Assembly (NCBI RefSeq): GCF_003967275.1
Contig: NZ_AP018721.1
Span: 558,001-622,000 of the forward strand
Source: Sulfuritortus calidifontis
GTDB taxonomy: Bacteria > Pseudomonadota > Gammaproteobacteria > Burkholderiales > Thiobacillaceae
Length of the DNA: 64,000 nt
Reading direction: 5' to 3'
The translations under genes were made by a program, and so were the position numbers. This document shows positions 45,429 through 55,166 of the stretch, in pieces; position 1 is the stretch's first letter; every line of letters starts with the position of its first letter. The notes under the pieces are model-generated. The model was not told the origin of the DNA. It did not search any database and saw nothing but the letters and a program-made list of their open reading frames with translations.

Positions 45429-46226
45429 ATGGCGATGGACGTAATCGATTACGACATCTTCGGCGATGACATGCAGTATGTGGAGATCGAACTCGATCCG
45501 GGCGAGGCCGCGGTGGGTGAGGCCGGCATGATGATGTATATGCAGGACGGCATCGAGATGGAGACGGTGTTCGGCGACGGCTCCGCCGCGCAGGCCGGCC
45601 TTTTGGGCAAGCTGATGGGCGCCGGTAAGCGCTTGCTCACCGGCGAATCCCTGTTTACCACGATCTATGCGAACCAGGCGGCGACCAAGCGCCGGGTGGC
45701 CTTCGCCGCTCCATACCCGGGCAAGATCGTGCCGATGGATCTTCAGGCCCTGGGCGGCAGCCTGATCTGCCAGAAGGATTCCTTCCTTTGCGCGGCCAAG
45801 GGGGTCAGCCTGGGCATTGCCTTCCAGCAGCGCCTGGGTGCCGGCCTGTTCGGCGGCGAGGGTTTCATCCTGCAAAAGCTCGAAGGCGACGGACTGGCCT
45901 TCATTCATGCCGGCGGCACCCTGGCCGAGCGGGATCTGGCGCCCGGCGAGAGCATCCGGGTCGACACCGGCTGCGTTGCCGCCCTACAGCCCAGCGTCGA
46001 TTTCGACATCCAGTACGTGGGCAAGATCAAGACCGCGCTGTTCGGCGGCGAGGGCCTGTTCTTCACCCGGCTGACCGGTCCGGGTAAGGTCTGGCTGCAA
46101 ACGCTCCCGCTCTCCCGTCTGGCCAATCGAATCCTGGCTGCAGCGCCAGCGGCAGGTGGCCGACAGGTGGGCGAGGGCTCACTCTTGGGTGGGCTGGGGG
46201 GGCTGCTCGACGGCGACAACCGATGA
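45429..46226 (+). CDS. TIGR00266/AIM24-family protein
   Basis: 265-residue beta-rich protein: [28 protein letters not shown] at the start, then [40 protein letters not shown], the family repeat [27 protein letters not shown], and [28 protein letters not shown]. The family (also called AIM24) has no known enzymatic role. The tail is Gly/Leu-rich. Probably in one transcript with sixA, 90 bases downstream. Confidence 0.88.
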   Translation: MAMDVIDYDIFGDDMQYVEIELDPGEAAVGEAGMMMYMQDGIEMETVFGDGSAAQAGLLGKLMGAGKRLLTGESLFTTIYANQAATKRRVAFAAPYPGKIVPMDLQALGGSLICQKDSFLCAAKGVSLGIAFQQRLGAGLFGGEGFILQKLEGDGLAFIHAGGTLAERDLAPGESIRVDTGCVAALQPSVDFDIQYVGKIKTALFGGEGLFFTRLTGPGKVWLQTLPLSRLANRILAAAPAAGGRQVGEGSLLGGLGGLLDGDNR

Positions 46227-46316
46227 ATGCCCTGCGCGGCAGGCCAAGCGTCGCGGAACGACTGTTATGGGCACCCCGATGATCGGCCGAACCGGCAATG
46301 CCCGAAGGGGGCGGAT

Positions 46317-46769
46317 ATGGACTTGATCCTTTGGCGCCACGCCGATGCCGAGGACGGCCTGGTGGACATGAACCGAGCCTTGACCGACAAAGGGCGCAAG
46401 CAGGCCGAGAAGATGGGCTTTTGGCTGGCCCAGCGCCTGCCCAAGGATGCCCGTGTCCTGGTCAGCCCGGCCAAGCGGGCGCAACAGACCGCGGCCGGCC
46501 TGGCTCGTGCCTTCGAAACGGTGAAAAGCCTCGCGCCGGGAGCCGATCCGGCCCATCTGCTGGCGGCGGCCCATTGGCCCGATGCGTCGGGCACGGTGCT
46601 GCTGGTCGGGCACCAGCCTAGCCTGGGACGATTGGCGGGTCTGCTGTTGTGGGGGGAGGCGCGCGATTTCAGCCTGAAGAAGGGCGCCATCCTCTGGTTG
46701 AGCAACCGCACCCGTCAGGGCGAAGGCCAGGTCGTGCTGAAGGCGGCGTTGACGCCGGAGATGGTTTGA
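46317..46769 (+). CDS. sixA: Phosphohistidine phosphatase SixA
   Basis: 150-residue histidine-phosphatase superfamily enzyme that removes phosphate from His-phosphorylated phosphorelay proteins. Catalytic His8 in LILWRHADAED, then LTDKGRKQAEKMG, LVSPAKRAQQTA and the second histidine in LLVGHQPSLG. Its length is that of SixA, not the longer mutases. The ATG at 46317 is the only one giving the motif at the N-terminus. Converges with the EAL-HDOD gene; CheA and FleS at 48-56 kb are candidate systems, without direct evidence. Confidence 0.87.
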   Translation: MDLILWRHADAEDGLVDMNRALTDKGRKQAEKMGFWLAQRLPKDARVLVSPAKRAQQTAAGLARAFETVKSLAPGADPAHLLAAAHWPDASGTVLLVGHQPSLGRLAGLLLWGEARDFSLKKGAILWLSNRTRQGEGQVVLKAALTPEMV

Positions 46770-46778
46770 CGCGGCTAT

Positions 46779-47990
46779 CTAGCCGTCAATGCCGAGTTGC
46801 TCGACCCAGGCCAGGGATTGCAGGTGTGCCGTGTTGACTTGCTGTGGGCTGAGGATCAGGTTTTCCGCCTGCCTGGTTATCTGGGTGGCGTCGCCCATCT
46901 CGGAGGCCTCGACCAGGGCGAGGATCGGGCCATAGGGGCCCTTGCGGCCGAGCAGGGCTTCGGCCACCGGTTCAGGGATGATGACACGATCGAGGATGGT
47001 CTCCATCGGCGCTTCCATCATGGCATCGAGCAGGGAGAAGACCCCGGTGATGAATAGGTTGTCCTGTTCCTCTCGGCCCATGTGATAGCTGGCGAGCAGC
47101 TCGCAGAAGCGACCGCGGGATATCGCGGTCCGGGTCAGTGCCGGTGCCGTCGGGTTGGTGCTGGCCGTGGCCAGGAGCAGGCTGAGCCAGCGGTAAAGCG
47201 GCTGCAGGCCGAGGATCGACACGGCATGGCGGATCGACTGGACCTCGACATTGAGGCCGAAGCCGGCCGAGTTGATGTAGCGCAGGAGCTTGAAGGTCAA
47301 GGCAACATCTCGCTTGAACAACTCTTCGAGCTTGCGGATGTCCTCGCCGGCGCGGACCTTGTCCATGAGTTCCACCACCGTGGTCTGGGTCGGGTTCAGC
47401 GGCTTGGATGTGCTGGCCGTCGCCGGTTTGGTGAAGTAGTAGCCCTGGAAGTAATCGAAGCCTAGTTCCTTGCACAAGCGGAACAGTTCTGGGGTGTTGA
47501 TGTTCTCGGCGATCAGCTTGGTGCTCGGGTTTTTCTTCAGCTTGCGCAGCAGGTCTTTCGACTCCGGCAGCAGCATGGCCTTGCCATCGGTCTTGATGTA
47601 GTTGGCCAAGGGCAGGATGGCTTCGAATTCTGCCTCTGCAACGAAATCCTTGAAGGCGAAGCGATAGCCCAGCTGTTTGAGCGACTGGATCCGGGCGACC
47701 AGTTCGGGTGAAAAGTGCATCGGCTCGAGGATTTCGTAGACGGTTTTCTCGGCCGGCAGCAGGGTGGCGACGTCGCCAAGCAGGCTGGCCCCGTCCATGT
47801 TGGTGAAGGCCAGTTTGGCCTTCAACGGCCACTCGGCGCCCAGGTCGCACAGCACGTCGTCGATCAGGGTGATGCCGACACTGGCGTCATCGCCGATGCC
47901 ATTGGGGTCGACGAAGCGAAGTTCGTAGGCAACCAACTGGTGGCGGGCGTCAGCAATAGGCTGGCGTGCCAGGAAGGCATTTGTATCCAT
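46779..47990 (-). CDS. EAL-HDOD (YuxH/CdgJ-like) regulatory protein
   Basis: 403 residues: an N-terminal EAL-like domain (ARQPIADARHQLVAYELRF, with degenerate catalytic residues) and a C-terminal HDOD domain from about 200 (LEELFKRDVALTFKLLRYINSAGFGLNVEVQSI). The EAL part lacks the usual ExL and metal-binding set, so c-di-GMP hydrolysis is unlikely. Related proteins such as Vibrio CdgJ control motility and biofilm. It is the last gene of the chemotaxis operon, 33 bases after cheA. Confidence 0.87.
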   Translation of the reverse strand: MDTNAFLARQPIADARHQLVAYELRFVDPNGIGDDASVGITLIDDVLCDLGAEWPLKAKLAFTNMDGASLLGDVATLLPAEKTVYEILEPMHFSPELVARIQSLKQLGYRFAFKDFVAEAEFEAILPLANYIKTDGKAMLLPESKDLLRKLKKNPSTKLIAENINTPELFRLCKELGFDYFQGYYFTKPATASTSKPLNPTQTTVVELMDKVRAGEDIRKLEELFKRDVALTFKLLRYINSAGFGLNVEVQSIRHAVSILGLQPLYRWLSLLLATASTNPTAPALTRTAISRGRFCELLASYHMGREEQDNLFITGVFSLLDAMMEAPMETILDRVIIPEPVAEALLGRKGPYGPILALVEASEMGDATQITRQAENLILSPQQVNTAHLQSLAWVEQLGIDG

Positions 47991-48023
47991 TTGTCGTTAT
48001 TCTAGCCCGCTGGCGAATTGCTG

Positions 48024-49913
48024 TCAGTTGGCCTTGGTGAACAAGCTGCTTGGCGTGTCGCTCGGAACGGTGGTCAACAATTCTTCCATGTCCAGCACCA
48101 GGACAATGGAGCCATCGCCCGACAGCGTGGCCCCTGCGATGCCCTTGGGCTTGATGTCGGCCAGGGGCTTGATCACCACGTCATCCCGGCCGACGAAGCC
48201 GTCGACCGCCAGGATGAAGGTCATGTTGGCCGCCTGCATCAGCACGCCATAGGCGGGGGCGTGCTTCTGCTCCCAGCCGACCAGGGTCGCAAGCGCCCGA
48301 ACCGGCAGGACCTCTTCGCGCACGATCATGGTGGCGCGGCCGGAGACCCGCTGGATCTCGTCCTGCTTCATCGGAATGATCTCGCGCACCATCGACAGCG
48401 GCACGGCAAAGGACTGTTCGTTGAGCCTGACCACCAGGACCGGCAGGATGGCCAGGGTCAAGGGCAGGGAGATGGTGAAGGTAGTGCCCTGGCCCGGCAC
48501 CGAGACGACATCGATCTTGCCGTTGAGTTTGGTGATGTTGGTCTTTACCACATCCATGCCGACGCCGCGGCCGGAAACGCTGGATATCTGATCCTTGGTC
48601 GAGAAGCCAGGCAGGAAGATGAGTTGCAGGCTCTGGCGGTCGTCTAGGGTGTTGGCGGTATCGGCATCGATGATGCCCTTCTCGACCGCCTTGCCACGGA
48701 TCACATCGGGCCGCATGCCCTTGCCGTCGTCGGAGATCTCGATGTAGATGTGGTCGCCCATCTGGCTGGCCGAGAGGGAGACGATGGCCTTGGACGACTT
48801 GCCGCTGGCTTGGCGTTCCTCCATCGACTCGATGCCGTGGTCGACCGCATTGCGCACCAGGTGGACCAGAGGGTCGTTCAGGTCCTCGATCATGGTCTTG
48901 TCCAACTCGGTCTCCTCGCCGGAGAGGACCAGTTCGACATCCTTGCCCAATTGGCGGGCCAGGTCGCGCGCCAGGCGGGGGTATTTCTGGAACAGCCGAC
49001 CGATCGGCTGCATGCGGGTCTTCATCACCGCGTTCTGCAGGTCGGAGACTAACAGGTCGAGCTGGTTCACCGCCATGTCCAAAGTCTTCAGGGTTTCGCT
49101 GTCGGTCTTGCCGTGCAGGATTTGCGACTTGAGGTTGGAGATGCGGTTCTTGGTCAGGCCGATCTCGCCAGACAGGTTAAGCACCTGATCCAGCCGGACG
49201 GTGTCGACCCGGATGGTGGTCTCCTTCTGCAAGCTTTGTTGCGGCGCGCCGCCGCCACCGCCAGCCATCATCGGGGTTCGGCTGATCGTCTCTGCCGGGG
49301 CGGGCTGAGGCACTGGGGCGGCAGGAGCCGCGGTAGGGGCGGGGGGGGTGGCCGGGGCGGCTTGTTGCGGCACCGGCGCGCCGGTCAAGACGGCATGCAG
49401 CGCGTCCCAGTTGATGTCGTCGCCGGCGGCACTCGCTTCAGCTTGGGGTGCGGTTTCTGCTGGCGCCGCCGGCTCGGTGGCCGGGGCGGCGGCGTGATGG
49501 CTGCCGGCAGGGGTCAGGGCCTGGCCGGCCAGGGCGGCCTCCAGATTGGCGATGATGGCCGGGTCGGCGGCCTGCGGCTGGACGTGGCTGGACAGCTCGC
49601 TGAACATCTCGCGCACACTGCCGGTAGCGGCCATGATCACATCCATCAGTTCCGGAGAGAGGTGCAGTTCGTTGTTGCGCAACTTGTCGAACAGGTTCTC
49701 TGTGCGGTGGCAGAGGGAGACCAGGTTTTCGACGTTAAGAAAGCCGGCCCCACCTTTGATGGTGTGGAAACCGCGGAAAATGTCGTTGAGCAGGTTGATG
49801 TCATCCGGCCGCTTTTCCAGTTCGACCAGCTTGTTGTCGACTTGGGCAAGCAATTCCCCTGCCTCAAGCAGAAAGTCCTGCAACAATTCTTCCATGCCGG
49901 CGAAATCGCTCAT
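48024..49913 (-). CDS. cheA: Chemotaxis histidine kinase CheA
   Basis: 629 residues. HPt domain with phospho-acceptor His50 (FRGFHTIKGGAG); an Ala/Pro/Gln-rich linker (about 115-230) in place of a folded P2 CheY-binding domain; dimerisation P3 (VRLDQVLNLSGEIGLTKNRI); ATPase P4 (LVRNAVDHGIE, DDGKGM, SGRGVGMDVV); CheW-like P5 to the end. The linker keeps DDINWDALHAVLTG, a short motif resembling other CheY-docking peptides, which may stand in for P2. Gene order MCP-cheV-cheV-cheY-cheZ-cheA. Confidence 0.95.
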   Translation of the reverse strand: MSDFAGMEELLQDFLLEAGELLAQVDNKLVELEKRPDDINLLNDIFRGFHTIKGGAGFLNVENLVSLCHRTENLFDKLRNNELHLSPELMDVIMAATGSVREMFSELSSHVQPQAADPAIIANLEAALAGQALTPAGSHHAAAPATEPAAPAETAPQAEASAAGDDINWDALHAVLTGAPVPQQAAPATPPAPTAAPAAPVPQPAPAETISRTPMMAGGGGGAPQQSLQKETTIRVDTVRLDQVLNLSGEIGLTKNRISNLKSQILHGKTDSETLKTLDMAVNQLDLLVSDLQNAVMKTRMQPIGRLFQKYPRLARDLARQLGKDVELVLSGEETELDKTMIEDLNDPLVHLVRNAVDHGIESMEERQASGKSSKAIVSLSASQMGDHIYIEISDDGKGMRPDVIRGKAVEKGIIDADTANTLDDRQSLQLIFLPGFSTKDQISSVSGRGVGMDVVKTNITKLNGKIDVVSVPGQGTTFTISLPLTLAILPVLVVRLNEQSFAVPLSMVREIIPMKQDEIQRVSGRATMIVREEVLPVRALATLVGWEQKHAPAYGVLMQAANMTFILAVDGFVGRDDVVIKPLADIKPKGIAGATLSGDGSIVLVLDMEELLTTVPSDTPSSLFTKAN

Positions 49914-50021
49914 GGTCGGCTCCTTGTTTCCTGTCCTGCCGTATCAGGCCAATACTTCCGGCCCGTTGCACTCAATTGCCCAAGCCGGTCAGGGCCTGGT
50001 CTCATTCCCGTCGAGCCTTGG

Positions 50022-50897
50022 CTAAAAGCCCAAACTCTCCAGTAATTCATCGACCTGCTCCTGGCTGGTTACCACATCCGACCGACCCGCTGCATTGATG
50101 ATCGGGCCTTCGAGCAGTCCAGGGCGCACGCCCACCCGTTTGTCTTCCGGCGTGGTCTCGACCAGCAGGGCGATCAGCTGCTTTTCCAGGTTTTGTGCAG
50201 CTTCCAACACTTTCTTGATGACTTGTCCGGTCAAATCCTGGAAATCCTGCGCCATGATGATTTCCATCAGTTGGGCATTGCTGGCCTCGGTCTGCTGCGG
50301 GACCTGGTGCAGGTAGCTTTGAGTGTCCTTGACCAGGGCGCGGAACTCGTCGACGCCCAGTTGCTTGCTGAACAGGCGATCCCACTTGCTGGCCAGGTCG
50401 CGGGCGGTGTTGCCGAGCTTGTCTTGGATCGGTTGTACGGCTTCGGCGGCAGTCAGGGTGCGCTCGGCTGCCTGGGCGGTCATGGTGGCGATGTAGTTGA
50501 GGCGGTCGCGATTGTCCGGCAGGTCGGAGGCCGCCTTTTCGATCGCCTTGTCGACGCCCAGCTCGCGCAGCATGTCATGCAGGCTGCGGGTCATATGGCC
50601 GATCTGGGAGAAGACATGTTCGGTGCAGCTACCATCGCCACTCTCCTGGCTGGCGCCGTCCCGGGTGATCGCATGGGCGATGCTGTCGAGCAGGGCCTCG
50701 ACCTCGGGCGGCTGATTGGTCACTGCCGCCACCGGTTGGGCCGTGGCCTCGCTGGCGATGCTGTCAAACAGGGCCTCGAGTTCGGGGTTGTCACCGCCAG
50801 CATTGCTGGCCGCCGGCGCGGGGGTCTTGGCTGGTGCTGCAGCAGGCTGGGCGATGCTGTCAAACAGGGCTTCCAGTTCAGGAGAGTCTTCGCTCAT
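50022..50897 (-). CDS. cheZ: CheY-P phosphatase CheZ with tripled N-terminal motif
   Basis: Dephosphorylates CheY-P. 291 residues. The four-helix core with signature MAQDFQDLTGQVIKKV near 210-225 and the C-terminal CheY-binding peptide SQEQVDELLESLGF (278-291) are standard. The N-terminus is extended and carries three copies of a short motif, PELEALFDSIA (6-16), PELEALFDSIA (38-48) and PEVEALLDSIA (64-74), in Ala/Pro-rich linkers. Their pattern resembles the CheY-docking peptides of FliM and CheZ, so extra docking sites are a plausible reading. Confidence 0.93.
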   Translation of the reverse strand: MSEDSPELEALFDSIAQPAAAPAKTPAPAASNAGGDNPELEALFDSIASEATAQPVAAVTNQPPEVEALLDSIAHAITRDGASQESGDGSCTEHVFSQIGHMTRSLHDMLRELGVDKAIEKAASDLPDNRDRLNYIATMTAQAAERTLTAAEAVQPIQDKLGNTARDLASKWDRLFSKQLGVDEFRALVKDTQSYLHQVPQQTEASNAQLMEIIMAQDFQDLTGQVIKKVLEAAQNLEKQLIALLVETTPEDKRVGVRPGLLEGPIINAAGRSDVVTSQEQVDELLESLGF

Positions 50898-50915
50898 CCT
50901 TGGTCTCCTTATTCG

Positions 50916-50966
50916 GTCAGGCGGCAGTCGCAGGCATGCCGCCTGACTTCATGGCGAAAAATCGCC
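50916..50966 (-). other. Hairpins in the cheY-cheZ intercistronic region
   Basis: GTCAGGCGGCA (50916-50926) and TGCCGCCTGAC (50937-50947) form a perfect eleven-pair stem with a ten-base loop, just upstream of the cheZ ribosome site. A second, five-pair hairpin (GGCGA/TCGCC) lies at 50953-50966. No T tail follows either, so processing or differential stability, not termination, is suggested. Confidence 0.6.
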
Positions 50967-51014
50967 GATTGGGGGCGTGATCGATGCGGACGCGGACGCT
51001 TTCAGCCATCGCAG

Positions 51015-51407
51015 TCACATCCCGTATTTCTCGAAAATCTTGTTCATCTTTTCTTCCAGCACGGCGGCAGTGAAGGGCTTCACGATATAGCCGGAAGCGC
51101 CGCTTTGGGCGGCTTCGACGATGTTTTCCTTCTTCGCTTCTGCCGTGATCATCAGTACCGGGAGGTGCTTGAGTGCCTCGTCGGCACGAATTGCCTTGAG
51201 TAATTCGATGCCCGTCATGTTGGGCATGTTCCAGTCGCTGACCACGAACTGGAAGTTGCCGACGGTCTTGAGCTTCTGCAGGGCGACGGCACCATCCTCG
51301 GCCTCGTCGACGTTGGTGAAGCCCAGTTCCTTGAGCAGGTTGCGCACAATCCGGCGCATGGTCGAAAAGTCGTCCACCACCAGAAACTTTAGATTCTTGT
51401 CGGGCAT
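51015..51407 (-). CDS. cheY: Chemotaxis response regulator CheY
   Basis: 130-residue single-domain receiver: acidic pair Asp12-Asp13 in [16 protein letters not shown], phospho-acceptor Asp58 in [12 protein letters not shown], Thr in LMITAEA and Lys in GYIVKPF. These motifs are those of flagellar CheY, whose targets FliM and CheZ are in the window. 117 bases with strong hairpins separate it from cheZ. Confidence 0.97.
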   Translation of the reverse strand: MPDKNLKFLVVDDFSTMRRIVRNLLKELGFTNVDEAEDGAVALQKLKTVGNFQFVVSDWNMPNMTGIELLKAIRADEALKHLPVLMITAEAKKENIVEAAQSGASGYIVKPFTAAVLEEKMNKIFEKYGM

Positions 51408-51444
51408 GTCTTTCCTCAGCTGATTGGGCTACCCCGTATTCTAC

Positions 51445-52383
51445 CTAGCGTTTGATGAATGCCATGAGGGTATCGGCCAGGACGGCCGGATCGAACTTGG
51501 CGACGTAGGCATCGACCCCGACCCGCTGGCCCATGGTGCGGTTGGCCTCGGAAGACAGGGAGGAGTGCATGATCACGGGGATGCCGGCAAAGCGGCTGTC
51601 AGACTTGATGTTCTTGGTCAGCACGTAGCCGTCCATTTCGGGCATTTCGGCGTCGACCAGGATCAGCTGAATCTGATCGCGCATGGGGCGCCCCTCGGAA
51701 CCGGCGCGGTTGGCCATGTTTTGCAGCTTTTCCCAAGCCTCCAGGCCATCGTTGGCCTGGACATGGCGGGCGCCCAGCTTGTCCAGCACCATCATGATCT
51801 CCTTGCGGGCGACGGTGGAGTCGTCGGCAAAGAACACCGTGGTTTCCTGCGTAGAGTCGAGCTTTGGCAGGGTCGGCAGCGGCTTCTCGCCGAGCACTTC
51901 GGCCAGGATGCGCTCGACGTCGAGGATGGAAACCAGGCGGCCGTCGGCAAGTTCGGTGATTGCGGTGATCAGTCCTTCTTGGCCGGCGATCATGTTCTCC
52001 GGCGGTTTGACCTTGTCCCAATCGACCCGGATGATGCGGTCGACCTCATCGACCAGGAAACCCTGGGTGTGGCGGGAGAACTCGGTGACGATCATGGTCT
52101 GGCCGATGCCTTCCGGTGCATTCTCCAGCTTGATGAACCTGGCCAGGGAGATGACTGGAATGATGCTGCCGCGCAAGGAGATCACGCCTTCCACGCCATA
52201 GGGCATGTTCGGGGTCAGGGTGATCGGCGGGGTGGGCGATACCTCGCGGACCTTGAACACATTGATGCCGAAGATCTCGTGCGTACCCAGAGAGAAGAGC
52301 AGCAGCTCCATCTTGTTGGAGCCGGCCAGCTTGGTTCGGCCATCGACGGCGTCGATCAGCTTGGATTGTTCGAGTTCGTTCAT
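51445..52383 (-). CDS. cheV: Chemotaxis coupling protein CheV (copy 1)
   Basis: CheW-like coupler fused to a receiver. 312 residues: CheW domain (about 20-165; FGINVFKVREVSPTPPI, GVISLRGSIIPVISLARFI) and REC domain (about 180-312; FFADDSTVARK, acceptor Asp in LVDAEMPEMDGYVL, HSSLSSEANR). It and the neighbouring copy share architecture and motifs but differ in detail, so the duplication is not recent. With no cheW in this operon, the CheV pair are likely couplers of the receptor to CheA. Confidence 0.94.
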   Translation of the reverse strand: MNELEQSKLIDAVDGRTKLAGSNKMELLLFSLGTHEIFGINVFKVREVSPTPPITLTPNMPYGVEGVISLRGSIIPVISLARFIKLENAPEGIGQTMIVTEFSRHTQGFLVDEVDRIIRVDWDKVKPPENMIAGQEGLITAITELADGRLVSILDVERILAEVLGEKPLPTLPKLDSTQETTVFFADDSTVARKEIMMVLDKLGARHVQANDGLEAWEKLQNMANRAGSEGRPMRDQIQLILVDAEMPEMDGYVLTKNIKSDSRFAGIPVIMHSSLSSEANRTMGQRVGVDAYVAKFDPAVLADTLMAFIKR

Positions 52384-52393
52384 GGCATAGACC

Positions 52394-53335
52394 TCACTTC
52401 AGCATCCGGCCAAGGACTTCAGCCAGGCGGTGCGGTTCGAATTTGGGGACGTACTCGTCGACGCCGACCGAGATGCCCAGGTTCTTGTTGGCCTCAGAGG
52501 ACAGCGAGGAATGCATGATGACCGGGATGCCCTTGAACCGCGGGTCGGATTTGATGTTCTTGGTCAGCACGTAGCCGTCCATTTCGGGCATCTCGACATC
52601 GGTCAGCACCAGTTGGACATAATCGATTACCGGGCGGCCAGCCAGGTCGGCTTGGGCGGCGATCTTTTGCAGCTCCTCCCAGGCCTGTTTGCCATTGATG
52701 GCCGACAGGCCCTTGACCCCAATGGCTTCTAGGGTGCGTTCGATCTGGTTTCTGGCCACAGAGGAATCGTCGGCATAGAACACGGTCCGATCCGGCTTGT
52801 TGATCGGCGCCAGTGCCTGGAACAGGTGGCTGTCGTCGTAGTGGGTGGTGTCGGACAGGATCTTTTCCACGTCCAGCATCATCACCAGCCGGCCGTCGCG
52901 CAGTTCGCTGACGGCGGTGACCAGACCGCCCATCTGGGCGGTCAGCATGGCTGGCGGCACCCGCATCTCGGACCAGTCGATGCGCAGGATGGTGTCGACC
53001 TCGCCGACCAGGAAACCCTGGGTCTGGCCGTTGTATTCGGTGACGATCATGATCGCCGGCGGCGCATCGGTCATGACGCCGATGTATTTGGCCAGGTCGA
53101 TGACCGGCACCAGGGCGCCGCGCAGGCTGACCATGCCTTCCACCGCGGAGGGCATTTCCGGCGCGCGCGTGATCTCGGGGATGCGCATGACCTCCCGGAC
53201 CTTGAACACGTTGATGCCGAAGGTCTCCTTGCGCCCGGTGTTCTGATCGACGCCCAGCGTGAAGAGCAGGATTTCGAGTTTGTTCGCCCCGGCCAGCTTG
53301 GTCCGGGCGTCGATGCGTTTAAGCAGTTCTGACAT
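52394..53335 (-). CDS. cheV: Chemotaxis coupling protein CheV (copy 2)
   Basis: 313 residues with the same CheW (IDARTKLAGANKLEILLFTLG, VREVMRIPEITRAPEMPSAVEG) and REC (FYADDSSVARNQ, LTDVEMPEMDGYVL) layout as the neighbouring copy, ten bases upstream of it. The acceptor Asp and the HSSLSSEAN motif are intact in both. Follows the MCP gene by 29 bases. Confidence 0.94.
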   Translation of the reverse strand: MSELLKRIDARTKLAGANKLEILLFTLGVDQNTGRKETFGINVFKVREVMRIPEITRAPEMPSAVEGMVSLRGALVPVIDLAKYIGVMTDAPPAIMIVTEYNGQTQGFLVGEVDTILRIDWSEMRVPPAMLTAQMGGLVTAVSELRDGRLVMMLDVEKILSDTTHYDDSHLFQALAPINKPDRTVFYADDSSVARNQIERTLEAIGVKGLSAINGKQAWEELQKIAAQADLAGRPVIDYVQLVLTDVEMPEMDGYVLTKNIKSDPRFKGIPVIMHSSLSSEANKNLGISVGVDEYVPKFEPHRLAEVLGRMLK

Positions 53336-53364
53336 CGTGTGTTCCTGTCTGCTTGATTGGTGCG

Positions 53365-55032
53365 TTAGTTATACGTCAACTTGAACCGGCTGACAGTATC
53401 TTTCAGCCGGCTCGATAGTTCGGTCATGCCTTGTGCTGCTTCGGCAGAGCTTTCCGCAGCGTTTCTGTTTTGTTTCGCCGTCGCCAGAATTTCATCGACC
53501 TGTTGGGCAATCGCCTGGCTGGCGGCATCCTGCTCCCGTCGGATATGGTCGATATTGTGGATGAGCGCGGTGGCATTTGTCACGACTTCGCTGATCTCGG
53601 CAATGGCCTTGCCGGCCTCCATTGCCATTTCCACACCATGGGCGACTTCCTGGCTGCCCTGCTCGATGGCCGAGACGGCCTTGCCGGTCTCGCTTTGGAT
53701 GGTGGCGATGGTGGTCGAAATCTCGGCCGTGGCCTTGGTCGTCCGCTCGGCCAGCTTGCGCACCTCGTCGGCCACCACGGCGAAGCCACGGCCCTGCTCA
53801 CCGGCCCGGGCCGCCTCGATCGCGGCATTGAGGGCGAGCAGGTTGGTCTGGTCGGCGATGTCCTTGATCACATTGACGATGCGGCCGATCTCCTCGGAGT
53901 ACTCGCCCAGGGTCATCACCACTTCGGAAGAGCGGTTGACCGACTCGGAGATGGCCTGAATGCCCTGGGCCGCCTTGTTGACCACGTCCTCGCCGTGACG
54001 GGCGAGCTGGCTGGCTTGATCGGCGATGGACACCATGTTCTCGATGTTCTCGCCGACCCGGGCGACGGTCGCCGACAGGCTGTGGGCGGTCTCTGCCGCG
54101 TCGTTGGCAATAGCCTCTTGGCGGCTGGACGCGGCCAGGACGGCGCTGCTGTCCTCGGCGGTGCGGCCGGCGGCCTGGCTGACCTCCTCGGCCGATTGCC
54201 GGATGCCCCCGATCAAGTTGGAGAACTCGGTGCTCATGTGGTTGAAAGCGGTGGCCACCCGGGACAGTTCGTCCTTGCCGACCACATTGGCGGTTCCGGT
54301 CAGATCGCCCTTGGCCAGGCGACCGGCCGCCTGCTCCAGGCCGCTGGCGCAGCCGACGATGCTGCGGCGGATGGCCAGGGACAGGAGGATGGAGAGCACC
54401 AGGCCGGTGGCCATGGTGGCGACCGCCAGGGTGAGCAGGATCTTCGACAGCCGGCCGATCTGGTCGCGGGATCTTTGGGCGGCCTGGAGCTGGTAATTGA
54501 TCAGGGCATCAGTGTCGTTGGAGGCGGCGGCAAAGGTCGGGTTGACCACCGATTTGTAGTGCTGGTCGGCACCAGGCCAGTTTTCCGCGCTATAGAGGTC
54601 GCGCAGCCGCATCAGGCCTTCCTGGCCGAACTTCATGCGGGATGCTGAATATTTCTCGAACAGGGCCTTCTCCTCGGCCGTCATCGCGCGCTGGCCATAG
54701 GCATTGAGGATCTCGGTGATGGTCCGGATTTCCTTGTCGATCTCGTCGAATTTCTCCTGGGCCAGGAAGGCATCGGCACCCAGTCGGGCCTCCAGGGCCA
54801 GGTTGCGGATGCGCATCTGCTTGTGCCGGACCAGCTGCATGTCGTTGATCGCGCTGACGTTCTTGTCGTAGATCTCGGAAATGGCCTGGGTCGCTTCGCG
54901 AATTCCCCAGATTCCGGCCAAACCGGTGGCGAGCATCATGACTGAAAGGAACAAGGTCAGACCGAGAAGGCGGGTGCCGATGGTGAAATGATTCAGTGCC
55001 CGTATCAGCTTCATTACCAGCGAATGAGGCAT
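53365..55032 (-). CDS. Methyl-accepting chemotaxis protein
   Basis: 555 residues: membrane helix near 20-42, a periplasmic four-helix-bundle sensor (about 45-190), a second helix near 198-218, HAMP, then the long signalling coiled coil with the hairpin-tip motif INLIKDIA-like [33 protein letters not shown] split by the tip. The ATG at 55032 is chosen because GGAGA lies eight bases before it; an ATG at 55047 lacks this. The ligand is unknown. First gene of the che operon, divergent from fleS. Confidence 0.93.
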   Translation of the reverse strand: MPHSLVMKLIRALNHFTIGTRLLGLTLFLSVMMLATGLAGIWGIREATQAISEIYDKNVSAINDMQLVRHKQMRIRNLALEARLGADAFLAQEKFDEIDKEIRTITEILNAYGQRAMTAEEKALFEKYSASRMKFGQEGLMRLRDLYSAENWPGADQHYKSVVNPTFAAASNDTDALINYQLQAAQRSRDQIGRLSKILLTLAVATMATGLVLSILLSLAIRRSIVGCASGLEQAAGRLAKGDLTGTANVVGKDELSRVATAFNHMSTEFSNLIGGIRQSAEEVSQAAGRTAEDSSAVLAASSRQEAIANDAAETAHSLSATVARVGENIENMVSIADQASQLARHGEDVVNKAAQGIQAISESVNRSSEVVMTLGEYSEEIGRIVNVIKDIADQTNLLALNAAIEAARAGEQGRGFAVVADEVRKLAERTTKATAEISTTIATIQSETGKAVSAIEQGSQEVAHGVEMAMEAGKAIAEISEVVTNATALIHNIDHIRREQDAASQAIAQQVDEILATAKQNRNAAESSAEAAQGMTELSSRLKDTVSRFKLTYN

Positions 55033-55166
55033 GTTTGCGGTCTCCATCCGGTATTTTATTGAGTATTGGACAATAGCCTAACAACAAAACCTTAGATCAG
55101 GCCAGTACTTAAGCAAACTCCGTCATCACTTTGTTATTATGTGTTAAACCTGCTTCTAAAGATTGC
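55033..55166. promoter_or_regulatory. Divergent control region between the MCP/che operon and fleSR
   Basis: The 134-base spacer is A/T-rich and must hold promoters for both operons. Searches by eye for TAAAG-N-GCCGATAA (sigma-28) and GG-N10-GC (sigma-54) found no good match; a TATTAT at 55135-55140 is the best -10-like element on the plus strand. No operator is recognised. Confidence 0.4.

Noticed and set aside
55103-55117. Sigma-54 promoter for fleSR
   Set aside because: GG and GC are 11 bases apart, not 10, so the spacing is wrong for sigma-54.
55033-55166. Sigma-28 promoter for the MCP operon
   Set aside because: TAAGGTTT is present on the minus strand, but no GCCGATAA-like -10 lies 10-12 bases downstream.
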